Source of the DNA: Actinopolymorpha singaporensis
GTDB taxonomy: Bacteria; Actinomycetota; Actinomycetes; Propionibacteriales; Actinopolymorphaceae
Assembly (NCBI RefSeq): GCF_900104745.1
Contig: NZ_LT629732.1
Coordinates: 3,025,981-3,089,980 of the forward strand
Reading direction: 5' to 3'
Length of the DNA: 64,000 nucleotides
The translations under genes and the position numbers were made by a program. The notes under the pieces are model-generated. The model worked only from the letters and a program-made list of their open reading frames with translations, had not been told where the DNA came from and did no database searches. The stretch's first letter is position 1; each line of letters opens with the position of its first letter. Below are positions 43,662 through 53,849 of the stretch, one piece after another.

Positions 43662-44546
43662 TCAGGCCGGTTGGACGTCGACGTAGAACGGCCGGCCGGT
43701 GAGTCCCCACGCCGGATCGAGGTCGATGCCCAGCGCGGTCAGGACATGCGGGTGGATGTCGGCATGGCAGACGCCCTCCGGCGGTGCGGCCGGCACCGTG
43801 GGACCGGACGCGGCGATCCACGCCGTCCGCTCCTCGGCCGAGTCGCCACCGTGGCCTCCCTCGTCGCGGTGCCCGTGGTCGGTCACGACGACGACCGTCC
43901 ACTCCTCGGTGGCAGCCGTGGCCCGTGCCCGGATCGCGGCGAGGATCCGGCCCATCCTGGCGTCGGTGGCCTCGATCGCGTGGACGTACTCCGGGCCGAC
44001 GCCGAGTTCGTGCGCGACCGCGTCCGGCCCGACGAAGTAGACGAACGCGGCGTGCACGTTCTGGCTGCCCAGCACCTCGACCGCGTCCTCGGTGAGTTGG
44101 TCCTCGCACTGCTCCCAGGTCGCCAGGCCGTGGTGTTCGGTGCCGCCGGGCGGGATCAGGCGCCCGCCGGGGAAGACCGGGCCGCCGTGGTCCGTGCTCA
44201 CCAGCGGCGGCCAGTCGGCCAGCGCGAACGTGCGCGCCCCGGGCCGGGCCTGTTCGACCCGGGTCAGGAAGTCCGGGTGTGCGGCCAGGTGGTTGCCGTG
44301 CAGGTTGTTGTCGAAGATCCGGTGCACCGGCGGGAGCACTCCGGTCGCGACCGTCGCCCAGACGGGACCGGAGATGGTCGGCCCGCTGGGATCCACCTGG
44401 ATCGGGGCGAGGAAACCGTCGGCCGCGATGGCGTCCAGGTGCGGCGTGTGGGCACGCCGCAGGACGTCGAAGCGTACGCCGTCCATTCCGAAGACGACGG
44501 CGCGGCGAGCGGGAGAGGTGACGGAAGGACTCGGCGTGTCCGCCAT
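43662..44546 (-). CDS. alkaline phosphatase-superfamily phosphodiesterase
   Basis: A 294-residue protein of the type I phosphodiesterase/nucleotide pyrophosphatase group. VVFGMDGVRFDVL gives the first metal aspartate, and GPTISGPVWATVATG the region of the nucleophilic threonine. YFVGPDAVAHELG and VVVTDHGHRDEGGHGG give the remaining Asp/His ligands. No signal peptide is visible. Although the sulfatases share this fold, there is no CxPxR motif, so it is a phosphatase or phosphodiesterase and not a second Cys-type sulfatase. ATG 44546 has AAGGAG 6 nt upstream. The substrate is unknown. Confidence 0.85.
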   Translation of the reverse strand: MADTPSPSVTSPARRAVVFGMDGVRFDVLRRAHTPHLDAIAADGFLAPIQVDPSGPTISGPVWATVATGVLPPVHRIFDNNLHGNHLAAHPDFLTRVEQARPGARTFALADWPPLVSTDHGGPVFPGGRLIPPGGTEHHGLATWEQCEDQLTEDAVEVLGSQNVHAAFVYFVGPDAVAHELGVGPEYVHAIEATDARMGRILAAIRARATAATEEWTVVVVTDHGHRDEGGHGGDSAEERTAWIAASGPTVPAAPPEGVCHADIHPHVLTALGIDLDPAWGLTGRPFYVDVQPA

Positions 44547-44608
44547 GGTCGGCTCCTTGCGTGTCTCGACGAGAGGCCGGGGAGCGGGAGCGGTGCCCGT
44601 TTCGGGGC

Positions 44609-45625
44609 TCAGGGTAGATCCGCCGCGCAGCGGAAACCGAGATTGCCGCTGGAGCTGTCCGGGGTGTTGCTGGTACGGGCGGCGACACGGTAGCGGTTGC
44701 AGTAGGACGCGTGGCACAGGTAGCTGCCGCCGCGCATCACCCGGGTGTCTCCCTCCGGCGGCCCGGCCGGGTCGATCCGCGTCTCCGGCCGCTCCTGGGC
44801 GTGCCAGCTGGTGCTCCACCAGTCCGCGCACCATTCCCAGACGTTGCCGGCCACCTCGTACAGTCCGAAACCGTTCGGGGCGTAGGACTTCACCGGCGCG
44901 GTCCCGGTGTGCCCGTCCTCGGCGGTGTCCACCCGGGGGAAGCGGCCCTGCCAGATGTTGCACCTCCAGCGGCCCCGCGGAGTGAGCTCGTCCCCCCAGG
45001 CGTAGCGAGCGCGGGCCAGCCCGCCGCGGGCGGCGTACTCCCACTCGGCCTCGGTCGGCAGCCGCTTGCCGGCCCAGCGGGCGTAGGCGCCGGCGTCCCG
45101 CCAGGACACGTGTACCACCGGATGCTGTGGGCGGGTCCGGACGTCGCTGCCGGGGCCTTCGGGTGTACGCCAGGTCGCGCCCTCGACCGCGAGCCACCAC
45201 GGGGCACCCGGCACCCTTGCGTCCTTGACGTGGGCGCGCCGGCCCGGCCCGACGAACAGGTGGAAGACGAACGACCAGCCGAAGCGTTCGGCCTCGGTGA
45301 CGTAACCGGTGGCCTTGACGAACGCGCCGAACTGGCGGTTGGTGACCGCGGTCTCGTCCAGCCGGAACGCCGACACCCGCACCTGGCGGACCGGGCCCTC
45401 GCCGTCGTCGGGAAAGGCGTCCTCGTCGGCTCCACCCATCGCGAACTCACCCGCCGGTAGCGAGACCATCCCGCGGGCCACCTCGCGCGGGTCGCGCCTG
45501 GGCACCTCGAAAGGCACCTCGAAGGGCGTGCCGGCGGAAGGACTGTGACCCGAGGAGTGACCCGGGGAGGGATTGTGACCCGACGAGGGGCCGTGACCGG
45601 CGGAAGGGCTGCAGCAGCTCGACAT
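44609..45625 (-). CDS. formylglycine-generating enzyme (sulfatase-activating oxidase)
   Basis: A 338-residue protein of the FGE/SUMF1 family. It oxidises the sulfatase cysteine to formylglycine. The active-site segment GGSYLCHASYCNRYR carries the two catalytic cysteines (about 304 and 309), matching the known Cys pair of bacterial FGE. MVSLPAGEFAMGG, RLPTEAEWEYAARGG and GNVWEWCADWW are core motifs. The first 35 residues are a Gly/His/Ser/Pro repeat after MSSCCS and probably disordered. It starts 11 nt after galK, in the same operon as the sulfatase it should activate. Confidence 0.93.
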   Translation of the reverse strand: MSSCCSPSAGHGPSSGHNPSPGHSSGHSPSAGTPFEVPFEVPRRDPREVARGMVSLPAGEFAMGGADEDAFPDDGEGPVRQVRVSAFRLDETAVTNRQFGAFVKATGYVTEAERFGWSFVFHLFVGPGRRAHVKDARVPGAPWWLAVEGATWRTPEGPGSDVRTRPQHPVVHVSWRDAGAYARWAGKRLPTEAEWEYAARGGLARARYAWGDELTPRGRWRCNIWQGRFPRVDTAEDGHTGTAPVKSYAPNGFGLYEVAGNVWEWCADWWSTSWHAQERPETRIDPAGPPEGDTRVMRGGSYLCHASYCNRYRVAARTSNTPDSSSGNLGFRCAADLP

Positions 45626-45636
45626 CGGCGCTCCGC

Positions 45637-46782
45637 TCAGCGGATCCGGCGGGCACCCTGGCCGGCCTGGGCCACGAACGACGACGGGGCGCCGAACCCC
45701 GCGGCCGCGAACGCCCCCGCCACCCGCTCCGCGACCGTGTCCGCGGCGTCGGCCTCGACCAGCGCGATCACACAGCCGCCGAACCCGCCGCCGGTCATCC
45801 GCGCTCCCAGTGCCCCGGCGTCCAGGGCCGCCTCGACGGCCTTGTCCAGCTCGGGCACGGTCACCTCGTAGTCGTCGCGCAGCGACTCGTGCGAGGCGGT
45901 GAGCAGCGGGCCGATGTCGCGGGGGCTTCCGGTGCGCAGGCGCTCCACCGTGGCCAGGACGCGGGCGTTCTCGGTGACGACGTGGCGTACCCGCCGCGCC
46001 ATGACGGTGTCGCCCAGCTGGTCCATCGCGGCCTGCAGGCCCTCGACGTCGCGCAGGGCGCGGACGCCGAGCTTCGCCGCGGCCTCCTCGCAGGTACGCC
46101 GGCGGGCGGCGTACTCCCCGTCGACCAGACGGTGCGGCGCGTGGGTGTCGACGACCAGCAGCGCCAGCCCGTGCGCACCGAGGTCGAAGGGCACCTGCTC
46201 GGTGGCGGACGTGCGGGTGTCCAGGAACAGCAGGTGCTCACGGGTGCACAGCAGCGACGCGGACTGGTCCATGATCCCGCAGGGCATGCCCACGAAGTCG
46301 TTCTCCGCGCGCTGGGCCAGCCCGGCCAGGGCGGTCCGGTCGACCTTCAGGCCGAACAGCTCGGTCACCGCGAGGGCGGTCGCGCACTCCAGCGCGGCGG
46401 AGGAGGACAGACCCGCGCCGAGGGGCACGTCGCCGTCGACCAGGATGTCCAGCCCGCCGACCTCGTGCCCGGCCTCGCGCAGCGACCACACCACGCCGGC
46501 GACGTAGGCGGCCCAGCCGTCCACCGCGCCCGGCTTCAGCGCGTCCAGCCGGACCTCCACCCGGCCGTCGGCCTGCCGGGACGCCATCCGCACCAGGTCG
46601 TCGGAGCGGGTCGCGGCGGCGGCCGCCACGCCTTGGGGCAGCGCCAGCGGAAGGACGTACCCGTCGTTGTAGTCGGTGTGCTCCCCGATCAGGTTGACCC
46701 GCCCGGGTGCTGCCCAGATACCGGCCGCCGAGCCGTCGAACGCCGACTCGAACGCGCCGTCCAGCGCGGTGCGCGCACTCAT
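45637..46782 (-). CDS. galK: galactokinase
   Basis: A 381-residue GHMP kinase that phosphorylates galactose at C1. The galactose signature is [15 protein letters not shown], the ATP-binding motif [13 protein letters not shown] and the third motif [11 protein letters not shown]. The catalytic aspartate lies in [13 protein letters not shown] 46782 overlaps the galE stop as ATGA, so synthesis is coupled to galE. Confidence 0.97.
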   Translation of the reverse strand: MSARTALDGAFESAFDGSAAGIWAAPGRVNLIGEHTDYNDGYVLPLALPQGVAAAAATRSDDLVRMASRQADGRVEVRLDALKPGAVDGWAAYVAGVVWSLREAGHEVGGLDILVDGDVPLGAGLSSSAALECATALAVTELFGLKVDRTALAGLAQRAENDFVGMPCGIMDQSASLLCTREHLLFLDTRTSATEQVPFDLGAHGLALLVVDTHAPHRLVDGEYAARRRTCEEAAAKLGVRALRDVEGLQAAMDQLGDTVMARRVRHVVTENARVLATVERLRTGSPRDIGPLLTASHESLRDDYEVTVPELDKAVEAALDAGALGARMTGGGFGGCVIALVEADAADTVAERVAGAFAAAGFGAPSSFVAQAGQGARRIR

Positions 46783-47819
46783 CGCGTACTCCCTCCGTGT
46801 GTTCCGGGTGCTCCGGGTGCTCCGGGTGTGCCGGGTGCTCCGGGTGTTCCGGGTCCTTCGCTGCCGTTGCCCGCGTGGCGCCGGCGGTAGCTCCAGGCGT
46901 CGGCGACCATCGCGGTGAGGTCGCGGCGGGGCTTCCAGCCGAGTTCGGCGGTGGCCCGGTCGTGCGAGGCGACCAGGGTCGGCGGGTCACCCGTGCGGCG
47001 CGGCGACTCCTCGACCGGCACCTCGTGCCCGGTCACCTCCCGGACCGCGGTCAGCACCTCCCGCACCGTCGAGCCGGTGCCGGTACCGAGGTTGCAGATC
47101 AGGTGCCGCCCGGGGGTGGCCGCGGTCAGCGCGCGCAGGTGCGCGTCGGCCAGGTCGACCACGTGGAGGTAGTCGCGGACGGCGGTGCCGTCGCGGGTGG
47201 GATAGTCGGTGCCGAACACCTGCGCGGCCGGGCGCTCGCCCGCGGCCACCGCGAGCAGGTTGGGGATCAGGTGGGTCTCCGGGTCGTGCCGCTCGCCGTG
47301 GTCGCCGTACGCGCCGGCGACGTTGAAGTAACGCAGGCTGACCGCCGCCAGGTCGTACGCCTGCGCCTCGCTGGTGAGCATGGCGTCCACGGCCAGCTTG
47401 GATGCACCGTACGGGTTCGTCGGCACCGGCGGGACGTCCTCGGTGATCGGCGTCGTGTCCGGCGCGCCGTAGGTGGCGGCGGTGGAGGAGAAGACGATCC
47501 GGCGGACCTCGGCCGCTCGCATCGCCTCCAGCAGGGCCAGGGTGCCGCAGACGTTCGTACGCCAGTACAGCTCGGGCCGGCGCACCGACTCCGACACCAG
47601 CGACTTGGCGGCGAAGTGCAGCACAGCGTCGAAGGACGGGTCGAGTACGTCGGCGGCGTCGGTGATCGCGCCCTGGTGGAACGCCGCGCCCGCGGGCACG
47701 CCGTCGCGGTGCCCGGTGGACAGGTCGTCCAGCACCGTCACGTCGTGCCCGGCTTCCAGCAGCAGCGTCGCGACGATCCCGCCGATGTAGCCGGCGCCGC
47801 CGGTGACCAGCAGCTTCAT
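46779..47819 (-). CDS. galE: UDP-glucose 4-epimerase
   Basis: A 346-residue extended short-chain dehydrogenase that interconverts UDP-galactose and UDP-glucose. The NAD motif is [10 protein letters not shown] at the N-terminus, the catalytic serine lies in FSSTAATYG and the YxxxK pair in [28 protein letters not shown] is the usual epimerase substrate loop. The last 25 residues are a collagen-like PG(T/A) tail made by six 9-bp DNA repeats and absent from typical GalE. ATG 47819 overlaps the galT stop as ATGA. Confidence 0.95.
   Translation of the reverse strand: MKLLVTGGAGYIGGIVATLLLEAGHDVTVLDDLSTGHRDGVPAGAAFHQGAITDAADVLDPSFDAVLHFAAKSLVSESVRRPELYWRTNVCGTLALLEAMRAAEVRRIVFSSTAATYGAPDTTPITEDVPPVPTNPYGASKLAVDAMLTSEAQAYDLAAVSLRYFNVAGAYGDHGERHDPETHLIPNLLAVAAGERPAAQVFGTDYPTRDGTAVRDYLHVVDLADAHLRALTAATPGRHLICNLGTGTGSTVREVLTAVREVTGHEVPVEESPRRTGDPPTLVASHDRATAELGWKPRRDLTAMVADAWSYRRRHAGNGSEGPGTPGAPGTPGAPGAPGTHGGSTR
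46801..46854. repeat. six 9-bp tandem repeats encoding the GalE tail
   Basis: Six units of GNTCCGGGT or close variants run without break from 46801 to 46854. On the minus strand they encode alternating Pro-Gly-Thr and Pro-Gly-Ala. The array keeps the frame, so slippage would change tail length without breaking galE or reaching the galK start. Confidence 0.9.
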
Positions 47820-48949
47820 CCCCGTCCTCCTTCGTCGGCGAGGGCGCGCAGCCGGGCCGCGACGTCCTCGGGGCGTCCGTCGTTGATCCACACGCCCATC
47901 CCGGACTCCGAGCCCGCGAGGTACTTCAGCTTGTTGGCGGCCCGGCGGATCGAAAAGACCTGCAGGTGCAGGGCGGCCAGGTCGCGGTCGGTGTGCACCG
48001 GCGCCTGGTGCCACGCGGCGATGTACGGCAGTGGCAGGTCGGGCCCGCCCTCGGGGGCGAAGTAGCGGTCCAGCGCCCGCAGCACCCGGAGGTAGAGTGG
48101 CCCGAACTCGGCGCGTTCGGCGTCGTTCAGTGCCGCCAGGTCGGGCACCCGGCGGTGCGGGTGGAGGTGCACCTCGACCGGCCAGCGCGCGGCCGCGGGT
48201 ACGAAGGCGGTCCAGTGCCGCGTCTGCGCGACCACCCGGACCTGGGCGGCGCGTTCGGCGGCCAGCACGTCGGCGAACAGGTTGCCGCCGGTGCGTTCGG
48301 CGTAGGCGCGGGCCGAAGCGAGCATCTGCCGGGTGCGCGGGGGTACGAACGGGTAGCCGTAGATCTGCCCGTGCGGGTGGTGCAGCGTGACGCCGATCTC
48401 CTCGCCGCGGTTCTCGAAGCAGAAGACCTGCTCCACGCCGGGCAGCGAAGAAAGGTCGGCGGTCCGGTCGGCCCACGCCTCGACGACCGTGCGCACCCGG
48501 GAGGGCGACAGCGACCCGAACGCACCACCGTGCTCGGAGGTGAAGCACACCACCTCACAGCGCCCCACGCCCTGCCGGCGGGCGAACAGGTCGGCCTCGC
48601 CCGTCAGGCCGCCGACGCCGGCGGACCCGGCCACCTCGGGGCCGCCGGCGAACGACGGGAAGCGGTTTTCGAACACCACCACGTCGTAGCTCTCGGCCGG
48701 AATCTCCGAGGGACGCCCCGGCCGGGACGGACAGAGCGGGCACTGGTCGGCGGGTGGCAGGAAGGTGCGGCCCTGCCGGTGCGCGGCGATCGCCACCCAC
48801 TCGTCGACCAGCGGGTCGTAGCGCAGCTCCGACGCCGGCGGGCGCGGCGGCAGATCACGCTGGTCCACGGCGTCGCGGACGGCGCTGTCGGACTCGTCGA
48901 AGTAGATCAGCTCTCGCCCGTCGGCCAACCGGGTCGCGGTTTTCTTCAT
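47816..48949 (-). CDS. galT: galactose-1-phosphate uridylyltransferase
   Basis: A 377-residue enzyme of the Leloir pathway. The zinc site starts at [11 protein letters not shown], the sugar-phosphate segment is [13 protein letters not shown], and the nucleophilic histidine lies in [12 protein letters not shown] (HPH motif). [13 protein letters not shown] supplies later zinc-site residues. ATG 48949 begins [14 protein letters not shown], with GGAGA 10 nt upstream; the longer frame extends into the promoter region. It is the first gene of the minus-strand cluster, so regulation of the whole cluster should act upstream of it. Confidence 0.96.
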   Translation of the reverse strand: MKKTATRLADGRELIYFDESDSAVRDAVDQRDLPPRPPASELRYDPLVDEWVAIAAHRQGRTFLPPADQCPLCPSRPGRPSEIPAESYDVVVFENRFPSFAGGPEVAGSAGVGGLTGEADLFARRQGVGRCEVVCFTSEHGGAFGSLSPSRVRTVVEAWADRTADLSSLPGVEQVFCFENRGEEIGVTLHHPHGQIYGYPFVPPRTRQMLASARAYAERTGGNLFADVLAAERAAQVRVVAQTRHWTAFVPAAARWPVEVHLHPHRRVPDLAALNDAERAEFGPLYLRVLRALDRYFAPEGGPDLPLPYIAAWHQAPVHTDRDLAALHLQVFSIRRAANKLKYLAGSESGMGVWINDGRPEDVAARLRALADEGGRG

Positions 48950-49175
48950 GTCACGTCCGTCTCCGGGCCGAGCCGTCTCCGCGCGGCCGTCGCCGACCGG
49001 CGTCTCGACCACAGCGCCCGCGGTGAGTTTCGTCCGGCGTACTCGCAACCGATCAGGCCGCGCGTACGTCAGAGGAACCCTAGCGGGAACTCCGGTGCCG
49101 TGATCGACCGAGCCGGGCGGGCCGGCGCCATGCCCGGGTGCCCGGAGCGGACGGCGAATGTCTCGGAAGGAAGTC

Positions 49176-49181
49176 GATACT
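49176..49181 (+). promoter_or_regulatory. -10 element GATACT before the leader reading frame
   Basis: GATACT ends 9 nt before ATG 49191. It is the best plus-strand promoter candidate for the CorC-like gene. Confidence 0.35.
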
Positions 49182-49190
49182 CTTGGGCGC

Positions 49191-49283
49191 ATGGCGACAA
49201 CCAGCGGTCCGGCTGGCCATAAAGCGCATAGCAGGCAAACCAGGCGACATCCGGCAGCCGGGCCCCTCCTGACCCCCCGGTGA
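49191..49283 (+). CDS. possible 30-codon leader peptide upstream of the CorC-like gene
   Basis: ATG 49191 opens a frame of 30 codons (MATTSGPAGHKAHSRQ...) that ends at TGA 49281-49283, just 7 nt before the CorC-like ATG at 49291. A -10 box sits at leaderless spacing before it, while the main gene has no SD. Ribosomes finishing the leader could reinitiate on the main gene. The frame is short and could be chance. Confidence 0.3.
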   Translation: MATTSGPAGHKAHSRQTRRHPAAGPLLTPR

Positions 49284-49290
49284 CGCTTCC

Positions 49291-50733
49291 ATGAACGCCG
49301 TTCTGGCCAACATCGGGCTGGCCCTGATCTTCGTCCTCATCGGCGGCGTCTTCGCCGCGGCCGAGATGGCGCTGGTGTCGCTGCGCGAGGGACAGGTCAA
49401 GTCCCTCGCCCAGCGCGGCCGGCGCGGCGAGGTGATCGCCCGGCTCACCGCCGACCCCAACCAGTTCCTGTCCGCCGTGCAGATCGGTGTGACCCTCTCC
49501 GGCTTCCTGGCCTCGGCGTTCGCCGGCGCCAACCTGTCCAAGTACCTCGCCCCGGTGCTGGTGAACCTCGGGGTGCCGCGGCGCGCGTCCGAGCCGGTCG
49601 CCCTGGTGCTGATCACGATCGCCGTGTCGTACGTCTCGATCGTGCTGGGCGAGCTGGCGGCCAAACGGCTCGCGCTGCAGCGGGCCGAGGGGATCGCGTC
49701 GGCGCTGGCACCGATGATCGCCTCGATCGCGACCCTCGCCCGGCCGGTCATCTGGTTCCTGTCCAAGTCGACCAACGTGGTGGTCCGCCTCCTTGGCGGC
49801 GACCCCGACGTCGGCCGGGAGCAGATGACCGACGAGGAGCTGCGCGAGCTGGTGTCGGGACACCAGACCCTGGGCGAGGAGGAGCGGGCCATCGTCGACG
49901 AGGTGTTCGACGCGGGCACCCGGCAGCTGCGCGAGGTCATGCTGCCGCGCACGGAAACCGACTTCCTTGACGCGTCCACGCCGGTCTACAAGACGGTGAA
50001 GGAGGTCACCGCGAGCCCCCACTCGCGTTACCCCGTGGTGCGCGGGTCCACAGACGACGTGGTGGGCTTCGTCCACGTCCGCGACCTGCTCAACCCCGAG
50101 GTGGCCAACCGCTCGGTCCGGGTCGGCGACCTGGCCCGGGACGTCCTCTTCCTGCCCGGCACCAAGCGGGTCCTGCCGGCCCTGTCGGAGATGCGGTCGA
50201 CCAGCCACCACCTGGCGATCGTGCTGGACGAGTACGGCGGCACCGCCGGAATCGTCACCCTCGAGGACCTGGTCGAGGAGCTCGTCGGCGACATCCGGGA
50301 CGAGTACGACACCGCGGCCGAGGCCGCCTCCCGCCGGCTGGTGTCCGGGGAGGTCGAGCTGGACGGCCGGATCGGCCTGGACGACGTGGCCGACGAGACC
50401 GGCCTGACCGTGCCGGACGGGCCGTACGAGACGGTGGCCGGCTTCGTGGTGTCGCTGCTCGGCCACGTGCCGTCCGAGGGCGAGTCGGTGGAGTTCGAGG
50501 GGCACGGGTTCACGGTGATCGAGATGGACGGGCGGCGGGTGGCGCGGCTGCGGTTCACGCCTCGCCCGCCGGAGCGCTCCGCACCGGAGAGCGCCGACCA
50601 CCAGCCGTCCTCCGCCAACCACGACGGGCCCGGGGGCTCCGACAGGTCCGCTGGGCCCGCTGGGTCCGGTGGCGCCAACAGCTCCGGCGACAGGTCCGCT
50701 GCCGAGCCCAGCCGGCCGGCCGAGCGGGCCTGA
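49291..50733 (+). CDS. hemolysin/CorC-HlyC family membrane protein (CNNM + CBS)
   Basis: A 480-residue protein. The N-terminal DUF21/CNNM domain covers about residues 1-190 with helices NIGLALIFVLIGGVFAAAEMAL, GVTLSGFLASAFAGANLS and VALVLITIAVSYVSIVLGELAAK. A CBS pair spans about 205-335 (TDEELRELVSGH; VMLPRTETDFLDAS; HLAIVLDEYGGTAGIVTLEDLVEE). The C-terminal transporter-associated CorC_HlyC domain (ELDGRIGLDDVADE, about 350-425) precedes a disordered Ser/Pro tail. The family is linked to magnesium or cobalt transport or resistance; the ion here is unproven. Confidence 0.9.
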   Translation: MNAVLANIGLALIFVLIGGVFAAAEMALVSLREGQVKSLAQRGRRGEVIARLTADPNQFLSAVQIGVTLSGFLASAFAGANLSKYLAPVLVNLGVPRRASEPVALVLITIAVSYVSIVLGELAAKRLALQRAEGIASALAPMIASIATLARPVIWFLSKSTNVVVRLLGGDPDVGREQMTDEELRELVSGHQTLGEEERAIVDEVFDAGTRQLREVMLPRTETDFLDASTPVYKTVKEVTASPHSRYPVVRGSTDDVVGFVHVRDLLNPEVANRSVRVGDLARDVLFLPGTKRVLPALSEMRSTSHHLAIVLDEYGGTAGIVTLEDLVEELVGDIRDEYDTAAEAASRRLVSGEVELDGRIGLDDVADETGLTVPDGPYETVAGFVVSLLGHVPSEGESVEFEGHGFTVIEMDGRRVARLRFTPRPPERSAPESADHQPSSANHDGPGGSDRSAGPAGSGGANSSGDRSAAEPSRPAERA

Positions 50734-50782
50734 CCGGGCGGTGACGAAGGGGACGAACAGGCGTACGCGCCGTTCGCGGTGA

Positions 50783-51874
<1,092 letters not shown>

Positions 51875-51886
51875 GCGGCGACTTCC

Positions 51887-52447
51887 GTGCGCACGATCGG
51901 TGTCGCGGTCGCGATCCCCGAACCCTACGGCGGCGAGCTGCAACGCTGGCGGGCCGCGTTCGGCGACCCGCTCGCCGACGCCATTCCCACCCACGTGACG
52001 TTGCTGCCGCCGACCCAGGTCGACGACGACGCCATGGACGCGATCGAACGCCACCTGCTCGCGGTGGCGGAGTCCGCGCAGCCGTACACGATGCGGCTGC
52101 GGGGGACCGCGACGTTCCGCCCGGTGTCGCCGGTGGTGTTCGTGGCGGTCGCGGAGGGCATCTCGTCCTGCGAGTTGCTGGCCGACGGCGTTCGCAGCGG
52201 GCCGCTGCGGCGCGAGCTCCCCTTCCCGTACCACCCGCACGTCACCATCGCCCACGACCTGCCCGACCATGTGCTCGACAAGGCGTACGAGGCGCTGGAC
52301 AGCTACACCTGTGCCTTCACCGTGCAGACGTTCAGCCTGTTCGAGCACGGGACCGACCTGGTGTGGCGGCCGCAGCGGGACTTCGCGCTGGGTGGCCCAC
52401 TGCCCGGGCCGGTGCCGCCGGACGAGCCCGCCGGCGAGCCCGGATAG
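51887..52447 (+). CDS. 2'-5' RNA ligase family protein (2H phosphoesterase)
   Basis: A 186-residue protein with two H-x-T motifs, THVTLLPP (about residue 36) and HPHVTIAHD (about residue 117). These face each other in the bilobed 2H phosphoesterase fold. Members act as cyclic phosphodiesterases or RNA ligases on 2'-phosphate or 2',3'-cyclic ends. GTG 51887 is 12 nt after trpS, so it is cotranscribed; the tRNA context is suggestive only. The Pro/Gly tail is probably disordered. Confidence 0.85.
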   Translation: MRTIGVAVAIPEPYGGELQRWRAAFGDPLADAIPTHVTLLPPTQVDDDAMDAIERHLLAVAESAQPYTMRLRGTATFRPVSPVVFVAVAEGISSCELLADGVRSGPLRRELPFPYHPHVTIAHDLPDHVLDKAYEALDSYTCAFTVQTFSLFEHGTDLVWRPQRDFALGGPLPGPVPPDEPAGEPG

Positions 52448-52688
52448 CCCGAGCAGCCCGGAGGTGGCACCACTTCGCGCGTGAGCGATCCGGCGCGGCG
52501 TGGGCGAAGGTCCCGTCCGATCGTCCCCGGCGAGGCACACTGATCTTGCTGTCGCGGGCACGGCCGTTTCTCGGCGCCCGGTCAGGTCCCGGGTCAGCTT
52601 CCGGGGCCGGCTCGCGGGCCGGGCCGCTGGCAGGTCCCGGTCAGCTCGCTCGCGGTGCTGGCAGGCCGCACGGGGAAGGGACGTTGAC

Positions 52689-53849
52689 ATGGACGTTTCG
52701 CGGCTGCGGCGACGGCTGGACTACAAGGTGGCTCGGGCGCGGGTGCGTTCGAGGCTGGTCGACCACCTGGCCCGGGCGCTGGCGCACTACAACAAGGTGC
52801 AGGGGAGCCAGCTCGCCGCGTCTGCGACGTACTTCGCCTTCCTGTCCTTCTTCCCCCTTGTCGCGCTGGTGTTCGCCGCCGTCGGCTACGTGGTGGAGTA
52901 CGTGCCGGGAGCGAGGGATGCGGTCACCTCGGCGATGTCGTCGGTGCTGCCCGGGATGATCGGCACCGGGAAGAACCAGATCGACGTCCAGGGCATCGCG
53001 CGCAACAAGGCGGGAGTGGGCATCGTCGGCCTGGCGGTGCTGCTCTACTCCGGGCTGAACTGGATCTCCGCGCTGCGCACCTCGCTGCAGGCGGTGTTCG
53101 CGGCGGTCGCGGAGGAGGGCCGCAACTTCGTGCTCAACAAGGTGTTCGACCTGGTCGTGCTGGTCGCGGTCGGCGCCGTCCTGCTGGTGTCGGTCGGGGT
53201 GAGTACGGCCGTCACGACGTTCGCCGACTTCATCTTCACCATCGCCCACCTGACGAAGGTTCCCGGCGTCGGCGTCCTGCTGTGGGCGGTGGCGGCCGCG
53301 GTGGGGGTGGCCGCGAGCTCGGTGCTGTTCTTCACGCTCTACCGTCTGCTGCCCCGCCACGACGTACCGGCGAAGAAACTGTGGCGTGGCGCGCTGGTGG
53401 CCGCCCTCGGGTTCGAGGTTCTCAAGCAGCTCGCAGGTCTGGTGCTCGGCACGGTGACCGGCAACCCGCTCTACGGCGCGTTCGCGATCCTGGTCGCGCT
53501 GCTGGTGTGGATCAACTACTTCGACCGGCTGACCGTGCTGGGCGCGGCGTGGGCGGTCACCAGCGTGCCGGTGGAGAAGATGACCCACCCGGAGAAGGCC
53601 GGGGGGGTGCGGCGGGTGCCACAGCGAGGCGATCAGCAGGGTGGTGCCGGTGGCGCGGGGTCCGCCCCGGCCGGGGGCCGGGCGCGACGGATCGGCCGGG
53701 GACTGTCGGCGGCGTTCGGCGCCTTCGTGGGCGGACTCACCGTGGGCTGGTTGGCCACCCGGCGGGAGCGCCGGAAGGCCGAACGTCAACTGCGGAAGGC
53801 CGAACGCCGGCGCCGGGAAGCCGAACGTCAGCGCCGGGAGCGCACGTAG
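52689..53849 (+). CDS. YihY/BrkB family inner-membrane protein
   Basis: A 386-residue protein. After a basic N-terminus come six helices: ASATYFAFLSFFPLVALVFAA, VGIVGLAVLLYSGLNWISAL, VFDLVVLVAVGAVLLVSVGVS, GVGVLLWAVAAAVGVAASSV, LVAALGFEVLKQLAGLVLG and FAILVALLVWINYFDRL. The SFFPL and the NPLYGAFAILVALLVWINY segments are hallmarks. The 90-residue tail is Gly-rich, then strongly basic with (K/R)AERxxRxAE repeats. The function of the family is unsettled. The 3' end overlaps the convergent dacC gene by 22 bp. Confidence 0.9.
   Translation: MDVSRLRRRLDYKVARARVRSRLVDHLARALAHYNKVQGSQLAASATYFAFLSFFPLVALVFAAVGYVVEYVPGARDAVTSAMSSVLPGMIGTGKNQIDVQGIARNKAGVGIVGLAVLLYSGLNWISALRTSLQAVFAAVAEEGRNFVLNKVFDLVVLVAVGAVLLVSVGVSTAVTTFADFIFTIAHLTKVPGVGVLLWAVAAAVGVAASSVLFFTLYRLLPRHDVPAKKLWRGALVAALGFEVLKQLAGLVLGTVTGNPLYGAFAILVALLVWINYFDRLTVLGAAWAVTSVPVEKMTHPEKAGGVRRVPQRGDQQGGAGGAGSAPAGGRARRIGRGLSAAFGAFVGGLTVGWLATRRERRKAERQLRKAERRRREAERQRRERT

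Larger units (their letters stand above)
48950..49290. other. divergent region between galT and the CorC-like gene
   Basis: The 341-bp gap holds a possible minus-strand -10 (TAGGGT, about 49077-49082) for the galT operon, with a leader near 120 nt. On the plus strand there is a promoter at 49176-49181 and a 30-codon leader reading frame at 49191. No regulator gene lies beside the operon. Confidence 0.45.

Noticed and set aside
43662-44546. Second sulfatase
   Set aside because: It has the shared superfamily fold but lacks the CxPxR formylglycine site and has a phosphodiesterase-like active-site region.
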